This document shows positions 8,601 to 16,397 of a stretch of 64,000 nucleotides of DNA, piece by piece (the stretch's first letter is position 1; every line of letters begins with the position of its first letter). The stretch covers positions 248,001-312,000 of the forward strand of contig NZ_WNXC01000002.1 in NCBI RefSeq assembly GCF_014172405.1. Direction: 5' to 3'. The notes below the pieces were generated by a model. The model searched no databases. It worked only from the letters and a program-made list of their open reading frames with translations, and had not been told where the DNA came from. Source of the stretch: Pedobacter gandavensis (GTDB lineage Bacteria; Bacteroidota; Bacteroidia; Sphingobacteriales; Sphingobacteriaceae). The position numbers were made by a program, and so were the translations under genes.

Positions 8601-9521
8601 TTAGGTTAAAGGCATAAACTGCATGGCCAACATGCCACAAATGGCTTTGAATAAAATCAACCCATCAATCACCATCAGATAATATAAGATATTTTTTCTG
8701 CGCCTCATCGTATAGGCGATATAAATAGTCAGCAAGAAAGGCAATAAATTCAGGAGAAATGGCCCTAGTCCGAATCCTTTATAACGCACAAATATGGATA
8801 AGGCAATGATCCCTACAATTAACAGTGGAATCAGGATATAGAAAATTGTCTTCCTTAGGCCGTATTGCACAACAAATGTTTTCAAATGCCTGTTCGAGTC
8901 TGTAGGATAATCTTTGATATCGAAAATAATAGCATTCACCGTACAAAACATCCAGTTTTTAATAAATAACCAGGTCCACAGCAAAGGATCATGATAACCT
9001 ACACCCGTTTCAATTTTAAGCATGATCAAGGGCATCACATTTGCACAACAAGCCCAGACAAACCCAATTACAAACGCCTTTAACCATCCGGTATTCCGTA
9101 AATTAATTTGTCGGAAGGACTTTGGCAGCAAACCGTAATAAAAAGCTCCAGCGAAAATAATCACACCAATTGCCACCCAGTAATTCACGGGAAGATCCAG
9201 AATATTCTGATAGTTCTGATAAAGTAAACTAACCGCCAATCCCAGACAAACCGTAAACAGGATTGCCTGACTCCATTTTATAAAGTTCTTATGACGGAAA
9301 TACCAGAGACTCCTTGGATTATTTGGCACCGGTTGGGCTGACATTTTATGGTAGGCATAGGTATAGTAAATCGTTGGTGCTAAAAACAATAACAAGTAAT
9401 AGTTGATGGAATTATAGGGCAGTTTAAGTTGCTGTGTAGCCTCCAACGTCAATGCAACAGCCAGTATGCCTACAAAGTAATTCCCAAAAAATATAAAACG
9501 AATAATTTTACTGCCCATCAA
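8601..9521 (-). CDS. UbiA-like prenyltransferase-family membrane protein
   Basis: A 306-residue integral membrane protein with about eight or nine hydrophobic segments spread over the whole length. The segment IIFDIKDYPTDSNRHLKTF near residues 195-213 resembles the second Asp-rich motif of UbiA prenyltransferases (D-x-x-D, followed by the conserved K-T). The first Asp-rich motif (N-x-x-x-D-x-x-x-D) is not clearly present near the N-terminus, so activity is uncertain. It is the first gene of a likely two-gene operon with the methyltransferase at 7904-8572. It could be a degenerate or divergent UbiA homologue. Confidence 0.6.
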   Translation of the reverse strand: MMGSKIIRFIFFGNYFVGILAVALTLEATQQLKLPYNSINYYLLLFLAPTIYYTYAYHKMSAQPVPNNPRSLWYFRHKNFIKWSQAILFTVCLGLAVSLLYQNYQNILDLPVNYWVAIGVIIFAGAFYYGLLPKSFRQINLRNTGWLKAFVIGFVWACCANVMPLIMLKIETGVGYHDPLLWTWLFIKNWMFCTVNAIIFDIKDYPTDSNRHLKTFVVQYGLRKTIFYILIPLLIVGIIALSIFVRYKGFGLGPFLLNLLPFLLTIYIAYTMRRRKNILYYLMVIDGLILFKAICGMLAMQFMPLT

Positions 9522-9650
9522 TAATATAAGACCAGAAGGATCTATGAAGCCAATTTCGGATATAAAAAGAATATTTTACTATAAACATCTTATTTTTATC
9601 GGCGACCCTCAAAACAAAAAAAAACACAGCCTCTTAGAGCAACATCTACC

Positions 9651-10016
9651 TCAAAAAGCTTCGTAATTATCACAGTTGACACACTGTAATACACTTTGAT
9701 CAATGCCATAAAGAATACATTCAATGTTTCTTTTTTCTTCGATAATTTGTCGGGCACATTTCAGCCCCTTATCTAAATTTTCAAAAACGGTGTAAACCTT
9801 TTGATGCGGGTACACGGCATAATTACAAGCTTCATCTAAAACAATCCGGGTGTTGATCTCAGCCCTAACCAATGCAACTTCCTTAAACTCCATTAAAGGA
9901 AATTTCTCCAGATTTGAGGAGATATCATCTCTTTTTTTCCAGCGCAGGACAATAGATCTCAGCCATTTTTTAAAACGGAATACAAGTGATGGCCGATAAC
10001 GCCCTGTTTTTTTCAT
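9651..10016 (-). CDS. Hypothetical protein, 121 residues
   Basis: I do not recognise this protein. A strongly basic N-terminus (about ten Lys/Arg in the first 30 residues) is followed by a mixed alpha/beta stretch and two closely spaced cysteines near the end (LQCVNCDNYEAF), which could bind a metal or form a disulfide. No membrane span is present. It sits 129 bases upstream of the UbiA-like gene on the same strand and may or may not share its transcript. Confidence 0.6.
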   Translation of the reverse strand: MKKTGRYRPSLVFRFKKWLRSIVLRWKKRDDISSNLEKFPLMEFKEVALVRAEINTRIVLDEACNYAVYPHQKVYTVFENLDKGLKCARQIIEEKRNIECILYGIDQSVLQCVNCDNYEAF

Positions 10017-10167
10017 GAGATATAAGATGGAGAATCTGTCGCTAATTAATAAGGTAGAAAATTACGGATTATTTTTATAAATGAAAAATGCATTCCAGCT
10101 ACCATGAAGAAAAACTATATTTGGTAGAAGGTTAATTTAGTGGTGCAAAGCTTAAAGATAATCTTAG

Positions 10168-11148
10168 ATGAAAGAAGTGATCCACCAATATGGTGTAGAA
10201 TTAGATTGGGTAGCAGGTCTTGCCGAAGGAATAGGCGGCTATGTTGAAGACAATTATATCCGTATTGAAGATGAGGTACAGCAAGGAAATCGTTATGTGC
10301 TCCCAATAAATGATCATTTAACCGCCTTCATTATTGATGTGACCTACCGTCAGGATGTGGTTTTCAAACTTAGGAACACGCGCAGTGACTTCGTCGGACT
10401 ATATTTCAACCTTAGCGAAGGCGGAGCAATTCACATCTTAAATGATGTTACCCGATCTGCTGAGCGTTGGGGATATAACCTTGGTATATTCGATGCTGAT
10501 CTAAATGGTGATTTTCAGGTGAAATCAGGATCAACTACCTATATGATTGCTATTTTCATCAAGAAAACTGCTTTAAAACAATACCTGTCTCAGATTCCAC
10601 AACACCAGCAAATTATAGAATCCATTTTTAACCCGGAACTCAATACCATTGTTCGATTTGACAGGATGAGTAATCATGCTTGGTGGCTAATCAATGAACT
10701 TAGAAAAGTACCTCCAAAAGGCCCTTTATATGATATTTTCATCACTGGAACTGTCTATGGCCTCATCGCAGATTACATGGATCAGATCATCAACCAGGAA
10801 ATCATCATTGAACAAGTGCTCCCCGAAGACCTTGGAAACATCGTCAAATCACAAGCCTATCTAATTGCACATCTGGAAGAAGCATTTCCTGGAATTCATT
10901 TCCTCGCAACAGAAGCCAGTATGTCTGAAACCAAATACAAGAAACTCTTCAAAAAGATTAGTGGTATCAGTCCAAATTCGTTTTTCTTAAGTAATAAATT
11001 AGGTTATGCTAAAGAAATGCTGGAAACAGGCAATTTTACCATTGGAGAAATTGCCGATAAATTCGGTTTCTTTGATTCCAGCCATCTGATTGAGCAATTT
11101 AAACAAACTTATGGTGTTCCACCCAAAGAATACCTTAGCCAATTATAA
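10168..11148 (+). CDS. AraC-family transcriptional regulator (first of a tandem pair)
   Basis: A 326-residue regulator. The C-terminal 90 residues form an AraC-type double helix-turn-helix: MSETKYKKLFKKISG, then the second helix pair around TIGEIADKFGFFDSSHLIEQF, ending in the classic YGVPPKEY. The N-terminal 220 residues are a probable sensor domain I cannot assign to a named ligand family. A second AraC gene of the same architecture begins two bases after the stop. The pair looks like a tandem duplication and probably shares a transcript. Targets are unknown. Confidence 0.9.
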   Translation: MKEVIHQYGVELDWVAGLAEGIGGYVEDNYIRIEDEVQQGNRYVLPINDHLTAFIIDVTYRQDVVFKLRNTRSDFVGLYFNLSEGGAIHILNDVTRSAERWGYNLGIFDADLNGDFQVKSGSTTYMIAIFIKKTALKQYLSQIPQHQQIIESIFNPELNTIVRFDRMSNHAWWLINELRKVPPKGPLYDIFITGTVYGLIADYMDQIINQEIIIEQVLPEDLGNIVKSQAYLIAHLEEAFPGIHFLATEASMSETKYKKLFKKISGISPNSFFLSNKLGYAKEMLETGNFTIGEIADKFGFFDSSHLIEQFKQTYGVPPKEYLSQL

Positions 11149-11150
11149 AG

Positions 11151-12155
11151 ATGAATCTGGAACGTATAGAATTTTGTTACCATTATACACTTGGCCCGGA
11201 ATGGCAACAGCAAATCGTAGATGCGATTGGTGCAACGCTAACAGACAATAAGATTCTGACGATGCCGGAAAACATTGCCCATGGCGGTTCCATATTTCTG
11301 GAAGTTACCCCAGGGCTATCTGTTCTGCTATTGGATATGACCTTTAAAGTTCCGGTAGCCATCACAAGGATACCTACAGACCATCAATATTATATGGTTT
11401 ACTTTGACATTGGTGATGAGATCACTACGCATATCATTGGCAATGCCGTTCATAGAGCTGGATACCACGCTAAGTTGGGTATGGGTTTTATGGACTGTAA
11501 TACCAAAGGGATCATCATGCCTCCAGTGGAACAGCGCTCCTATAGCTTAAGGTTATTCATTCAGAAAGATTACTTAAAAGAACTGGCCGCCAGCACCCGA
11601 GACCTGGAAACAAACAACCTACTTTTTGATGAATCAAAAAACACTCTTTTCTTCTATAGTCATATCGATAGCAGAAGTAAAATATTGCTGAGTCAATTGA
11701 AGGAAATTGATTTCAATGCTGCTTCTTTTGATCTGAAGCTGAAAAGCACAGCCCTCTACTTATTGGGGTATCTTGTGGAGCGGGCAAGCAGGTTTGAACC
11801 CATCATCAACAAACTATCTGATCATGATATTGAACAGATCTTTAAAACGTCAGAATACCTGCTCGCCAACCTGCTCGAGGAATTTCCTGGCTTACAAAAA
11901 ATGGCAGAAATGGCAGAAATGTCGGTATCAAAGTATAAAGGACTTTTCAAAAAAATTTTAAAGGATAGTCCGAATCAGTTTTTCTTGAATGAAAAGCTAC
12001 TGTTGGCACAGCAACTCCTGCACAGTGGCAATTTCTCTAGTGTACAGGAAATTGCTTATGAGCTTGGGTATACCAGCCCGAATTACTTTGCCAAAGTTTA
12101 TAAAAACATGTTCGATGTATTACCCGGAGAGGTGCTAAAAAATCAGCCACAGTAA
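11151..12155 (+). CDS. AraC-family transcriptional regulator (second of a tandem pair)
   Basis: A 334-residue paralogue of the preceding gene, with the same arrangement of an unassigned N-terminal domain and a C-terminal double helix-turn-helix (SVSKYKGLFKKILKDSPNQFF and EIAYELGYTSPNYFAKVYK). The ATG lies two bases after the stop of the first regulator, so translation is probably coupled. The 3' end abuts, and on the other strand overlaps, the decayed lipoprotein frame at 12037-12470. Confidence 0.9.
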   Translation: MNLERIEFCYHYTLGPEWQQQIVDAIGATLTDNKILTMPENIAHGGSIFLEVTPGLSVLLLDMTFKVPVAITRIPTDHQYYMVYFDIGDEITTHIIGNAVHRAGYHAKLGMGFMDCNTKGIIMPPVEQRSYSLRLFIQKDYLKELAASTRDLETNNLLFDESKNTLFFYSHIDSRSKILLSQLKEIDFNAASFDLKLKSTALYLLGYLVERASRFEPIINKLSDHDIEQIFKTSEYLLANLLEEFPGLQKMAEMAEMSVSKYKGLFKKILKDSPNQFFLNEKLLLAQQLLHSGNFSSVQEIAYELGYTSPNYFAKVYKNMFDVLPGEVLKNQPQ

Positions 12156-12470
12156 GCTCGCTTTCTCCAGGAACACCTCTTGATGTAGAGACTTTCGCTT
12201 CAGTTAAAGCGCCATAAGCTTTCACATTATAGCTCCCTGTCATTTGCAATGATTCTGGCTTTCCAACTACATTAGCAGTCTTTTTATCTTGGTCAAAAGT
12301 CAGACTTATCTTACAGAATCTTTCCCGGTAGCATCAGATTGTATCAGCTCAATTAATCTGTATTTCCCGGTCGGCAGTACGTTTGCTTCAGGCTCTTGTG
12401 CGTTATCTTTTTTACAGGCAGTAAATGCAGTTGCGGTCAGTAGTAATACGGCTAAAAATTTATTTTTCAT
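12156..12470 (-). pseudogene. Frameshifted remnant of a META/HslJ-like lipoprotein
   Basis: Starting at ATG 12470 the minus strand encodes a good lipoprotein signal (MKNKFLAVLL, lipobox TAFTAC, then KKDN), followed by GKYRLIELIQ. The frame stops after 54 codons at 12306-12308. Changing frame near 12312 restores a coherent continuation: a strand KISLTFDQDKK, then GSYNVKAYGALTEAKV and ESELTVADFLAPL. This resembles the META/HslJ domain of Bacteroidota lipoproteins. The second frame runs on into the antisense of the AraC gene, so the natural 3' end is lost or degraded. A one-base sequencing error is the alternative for the frameshift. I put the left edge at the AraC stop by judgement. Confidence 0.55.
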
Positions 12471-12555
12471 CTTGTTGTTTTTGTAGTTAATAATGGTTTT
12501 TATATCTGTTAATGGTCTTTATGTATGGATACCTTGTATGGTAATTCTGGAGAGA

Positions 12556-12795
12556 TTAATGCTCAAAGCCCAAATATTCTGAAATTAGTTTTTGATCTCT
12601 TTCTGGCTTGCTGGCAATATCTAAGGAGCTACTTTCCCCGATGCACACCACACGTTTACCTTTTTTGTTCTTCACAATCACGAAAAACCCAGCACTTTCC
12701 ACCTCATTATCTTTACCCGCAACTTCTGCATGAATCAAGTCTGATGGAAATAAAATGGGGCTTCCCTTTACGACGATATATTTTCTTAATAACAT
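12556..12795 (-). CDS. Small conserved-type hypothetical protein, 79 residues
   Basis: A 79-residue soluble protein with a well-formed strand pattern: KYIVVKGSPILFPSDLIH, then AGFFVIVKNKKGKR, then a Ser-rich ESSSLDIASKPERDQKLI helix start. I believe short proteins of this pattern occur in other Bacteroidota, but I cannot name a function. The ATG at 12795 is followed by codons typical of the neighbours. The longer plus-strand frame over the same DNA has no protein character. Confidence 0.65.
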   Translation of the reverse strand: MLLRKYIVVKGSPILFPSDLIHAEVAGKDNEVESAGFFVIVKNKKGKRVVCIGESSSLDIASKPERDQKLISEYLGFEH

Positions 12796-12948
12796 CTTTC
12801 CTATTGTTTAATTACCCTACAAAAGTACGGGCCTCGCTTTCCAGGGGATGAAACGATCAGACATAAAACTCATAAAATAAGACCAATTGGAATTCTTACT
12901 ACTTTAGATTACCTGTAGAAAACACTAAATTGACCCTAAATACGAAAG

Positions 12949-13992
12949 ATGGAACCTAATGATGTAAAAATCTCAAAGAAGAAACCGATTTTCCCAGTCT
13001 CCCCTGCCTTACAGAAATACCTGAGAAGCTACCAGAGGGACGCTAAACTTCCAATCGGTTACAATGATTTAATGATGTTCGATGAATCCTTTCCAATCAT
13101 GGATAAATACGGAAGGGATTCTTTATGGGAAGGACCGATTTATTCTTCTGATCGTATTGAAAGTCTTCACAATGGGTTAAAGGTGATCTATGCCAATTTA
13201 AAAGCATCCGGAAATCTGCGTATCGTTCAACACAAGTATATTGATAAAATTGAGTACTGCACTTTTGGCAATACCCATCCCTTTCGGATTCGAATTGTAA
13301 ACCGTTTAAATGATGTTTACGATTATTTCTATGTTAAAAAGGCGGATGCTTCCCGTATTTATGGCCTGGAATTGGAAGAAATTTTGTCGCCCAACCAAGT
13401 GAATTACCTCGTAGATCGCGAAACGTTAATTGAAGAACATATCGCCGGAATCCCTGGTGATGTCTTCGCAAAAACCTATTTACATAACCCGGAATACAAC
13501 CAGACCCGGATTGCTAAGGAGTTTGTGAAATTTAATGAACGATGTTTAGTCATGCTTTTAGGAGACATGAGAGCCTATAATTTTGTGGTACAAATCACGC
13601 CGGACTTTGACGACATACAATTTAGAATCAGAGCCATCGACTTTGACCAACAGTTTTATGAAGGAAATGTAAAAGTATACCTCCCGCAGTTTTTCAAAGA
13701 AAACTATCCCTATGTGAAATTATGCACAGAGCAGCTCACAGATAAAACTTTCTTGCAATATCAGCAGGAAGAGAAATCGTCCATACTACATCGGGTCCGT
13801 AGTGAACGTCACCGATTAGCAGACTTAAGAGACGTGTCGAATGAAGATGTATTAACAACCGTTGAAAACACCAATATGCTAAAACGTGGAATGGCCAGCC
13901 ATTTTGCAGATGAACATTATATGGAATGTGAAACCATGACTGATATTATTGAATTGAATGTCAAGAACATCATCCGTCAGGTAAAATTATAA
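12949..13992 (+). CDS. Hypothetical protein with protein-kinase-like motifs
   Basis: A 347-residue cytoplasmic protein I cannot name. Several residues line up with the protein-kinase-like fold: Lys130/131 in YFYVKK (strand 3 lysine), Glu in LELEEIL near 143-148, a hinge-like LIEEHIAG around 162-169, a catalytic-loop pattern GDMRAYNFVV with Asp206 and Asn211 exactly five apart, and IDFD with Asp231 in the place of the DFG aspartate. No signal peptide or membrane span is present. It stands alone between a small minus-strand gene and a convergent GH20 gene. The kinase assignment is inference from motif spacing; substrate and activity are unknown. Confidence 0.7.
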   Translation: MEPNDVKISKKKPIFPVSPALQKYLRSYQRDAKLPIGYNDLMMFDESFPIMDKYGRDSLWEGPIYSSDRIESLHNGLKVIYANLKASGNLRIVQHKYIDKIEYCTFGNTHPFRIRIVNRLNDVYDYFYVKKADASRIYGLELEEILSPNQVNYLVDRETLIEEHIAGIPGDVFAKTYLHNPEYNQTRIAKEFVKFNERCLVMLLGDMRAYNFVVQITPDFDDIQFRIRAIDFDQQFYEGNVKVYLPQFFKENYPYVKLCTEQLTDKTFLQYQQEEKSSILHRVRSERHRLADLRDVSNEDVLTTVENTNMLKRGMASHFADEHYMECETMTDIIELNVKNIIRQVKL

Positions 13993-14007
13993 GCCATTTT
14001 AAGGAAC

Positions 14008-14038
14008 AATGCCCGGCAGTTAATTACTCCCGGGCATT
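14008..14038. terminator. Terminator-like hairpin between convergent genes
   Basis: AATGCCCGG (14008-14016) pairs perfectly with CCGGGCATT (14030-14038). It lies between the plus-strand gene ending at 13992 and the minus-strand hexosaminidase ending at 14044. The T-runs are weak on both sides, so the efficiency is uncertain. Confidence 0.6.
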
Positions 14039-14043
14039 ATAAA

Positions 14044-16254
14044 TTAGATCTTTTTGATCATCACCACCCCTGTAGTGTTGTCATTCAAATCACCACGAAC
14101 CTTTGCTTTAATTGTAAATGCGGCACCAGTTTCATAGTTATCGATTTTGAAACTATACTTATTGTTCTTTTCTGCACTTCCTGTAAAGCCTTCATGTAAA
14201 TCTTCGGCAACCTTGACTCCGTTTTTATAAACTTCTATCGATTGAATATCCAGACGAGAATCCCCGCCAGTATACCAGAAATGAAGGGCATAATTACCAT
14301 TACCATTGATTTTTCCTGAACCATTCATTTCCAGCAGGCCGAAATCTTTTCCTTGAACATTTTGAGGATTCCATTCCGCTACTAATTCACCATATTTTTT
14401 AAACTTATCCAGTTTATCAGGGAAATAAAGCGGCAAAGAAAACTGACTCCTGTTCAATACGGTAATCGCATAAAAATCTTTCAATTCCGGTACCGTAACT
14501 GCTTTGGTATAAACGGGAGAATATACATTTGGAATACTGCCATCAATACTGTAACGAATTTCAGCACCATTTACCCTATTTTCCAGTTTAATCACATACC
14601 CATTTGGTCCCTTTTCATGACTAATCAATTTTGGCTGTGGCATACGGTAACCATATCCTGCTGCATCATAACGTGCATAGTGACTACGCATTCTATTTTC
14701 AAAATCCTTCCAGTTTTGTCTGGCTACTGGTGTCCATAAAACCTCTGCTAAAGCAGACATCCTTGGGAAGGTCAGGTAGTCAAAATACTGCTCCGAGCGG
14801 TTCTCATTAATCATTGGAATTTCCTGAAGAATTGTGCCATGAATAAACTGATCTGACCATAGTGTAGCAGATGCACCTAAGATCAATGGACGATATTTCT
14901 CATCCATTCCTTCCAGCATTGGATTCAACTGATATACTTTCTCTAAGGAGATTGGCGACAACCAGGTTGCTGCTTTAACTTCTCCAGGGATACTACTTTC
15001 TGCGACATCGAAATAGCAATATCCAGTCAATGACATCACCGAATAATGTCCGGCTTCCGCTGCTTTAAATGCTTTCTTAGCGTCATGCCAAATCATACCA
15101 ACAGCTTTTTCTTCTAAACCATCTTCGATAATTTCATCCCAACCCACAATCGTTTTTCCATATTTACTGGCTATTTTCTGAACGCGGTGGTTGAAATGAA
15201 GACGCAATTGTTCTTCGGTTTTCAGCCCTAACGATGTTTTCTTCTTTTGACAAACCGGACAAGCTTTCCAACGTGTATAAACGGCTTCATCACCACCGAT
15301 ATGCAGATATTTTGAAGGGAACAGTGCAACAGTCTCTTTAATAATGTCATCGATAAATTCATAGGTAGATTCTTTACCGGCACATAAAATTTCTTTACTG
15401 ATAGCATGTTGTGTTTGAACCTCATATTGATCCCCGGTACAGCATAAATAAGGATAAGCAGCAACCGCAGCCTGTGCATGAGCAGGTAATTCCAATTCAG
15501 GAATGATGTCTACATTCCTTGTAGCCGCATAAGCGACCATTTCCCTGAGGTCATCCTGTGTATAATAACCACCTTTCCGATCTGGTCCTACCCCACTAAA
15601 ACCACCAACTGAAGTCAACTTTGGGTATTTCTTTATTTCTATTCTCCATCCTGAATCATCTGTCAGGTGGAAATGTAAAGCATTCATTTTGTACATGGCC
15701 ATCATATCAATGAACCTCAATACATATTCTTTAGAGAAAAAATAACGGGCAACGTCCAACATCATCCCTCTCCATGGATACAATGGCGCATCAGTAATTT
15801 CAGCACCTTTAATCTCCCATTTCAGCGCTTTTTGACGTTCTTTGCTATAAACTTCCGGAGGTAGCATTTGAAGTAAGGTTTGTATGCCGTAAAACACCCC
15901 TGCACTGGTATTTCCTTTAATCGTGATCAGGTCTTTATTTACGTTTAATTTATAACTTTCTTTATTTGCTGAACCTGAATCTCCTGTACTTAAAGCAATC
16001 CCATTTACCGGACGGTTAGATTCCAGTAAAACAAAGTCATATCCTGTAGCTGGAGATAATGCTGCAACCAGCAATTCTGCCTGTTGTTTCAATCCTTTAG
16101 TATAATAAATCCTGGTTTGCGGTTTAATCAAAAATGAGCTTCCACCTTCAACAATCTTTTGAGGAAGTGGAACCAGGTTAAACTGGGCGAATACAGACGA
16201 GCTGAGCATCAGTAACACCGCAAGTAAAAAGCGTGCCTTGCATTTAATTTTCAT
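14044..16254 (-). CDS. Beta-N-acetylhexosaminidase, glycoside hydrolase family 20
   Basis: A secreted exo-enzyme of 736 residues that releases terminal N-acetylhexosamine from chitin or glycans by substrate-assisted catalysis. The start at 16254 gives a clear signal peptide (FLLAVLLMLSSSVFA); the longer frame would need a TTG 24 codons upstream. A GH20b domain (about 25-145) precedes the catalytic barrel, with the polarising/acid pair Asp322-Glu323 in HIGGDEAVY. A C-terminal chitobiase-type domain (GAEIRYSIDGSIP) and about 100 further residues follow. It is not adjacent to either SusCD locus. The 71 bases upstream separate it from the hybrid kinase. Confidence 0.93.
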   Translation of the reverse strand: MKIKCKARFLLAVLLMLSSSVFAQFNLVPLPQKIVEGGSSFLIKPQTRIYYTKGLKQQAELLVAALSPATGYDFVLLESNRPVNGIALSTGDSGSANKESYKLNVNKDLITIKGNTSAGVFYGIQTLLQMLPPEVYSKERQKALKWEIKGAEITDAPLYPWRGMMLDVARYFFSKEYVLRFIDMMAMYKMNALHFHLTDDSGWRIEIKKYPKLTSVGGFSGVGPDRKGGYYTQDDLREMVAYAATRNVDIIPELELPAHAQAAVAAYPYLCCTGDQYEVQTQHAISKEILCAGKESTYEFIDDIIKETVALFPSKYLHIGGDEAVYTRWKACPVCQKKKTSLGLKTEEQLRLHFNHRVQKIASKYGKTIVGWDEIIEDGLEEKAVGMIWHDAKKAFKAAEAGHYSVMSLTGYCYFDVAESSIPGEVKAATWLSPISLEKVYQLNPMLEGMDEKYRPLILGASATLWSDQFIHGTILQEIPMINENRSEQYFDYLTFPRMSALAEVLWTPVARQNWKDFENRMRSHYARYDAAGYGYRMPQPKLISHEKGPNGYVIKLENRVNGAEIRYSIDGSIPNVYSPVYTKAVTVPELKDFYAITVLNRSQFSLPLYFPDKLDKFKKYGELVAEWNPQNVQGKDFGLLEMNGSGKINGNGNYALHFWYTGGDSRLDIQSIEVYKNGVKVAEDLHEGFTGSAEKNNKYSFKIDNYETGAAFTIKAKVRGDLNDNTTGVVMIKKI

Positions 16255-16397
16255 AACAATATGTGGTTCAATTTTAAGGAAATATAAAAAAAACCGCCGG
16301 CTTAAAAACCATGGAAATACACACAAACGATTGCATTAACCATTGCAACCGTTTGCGTAATTTATAAATTCAAGCTGTTGGGCAGCCTATTTTCTAA

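Noticed and set aside
12289..12486. A 65-codon plus-strand frame
   Set aside because: It is antisense to the lipoprotein remnant, which explains the DNA better.
12525..12851. A 108-codon plus-strand frame
   Set aside because: It overlaps the better minus-strand frame at 12556-12795, is rich in Cys/Phe/Ser runs and looks like an antisense shadow.
16255..16326. Longer N-terminus for the hexosaminidase
   Set aside because: It would need a TTG start and places aromatic residues before a perfect signal peptide that begins at 16254.
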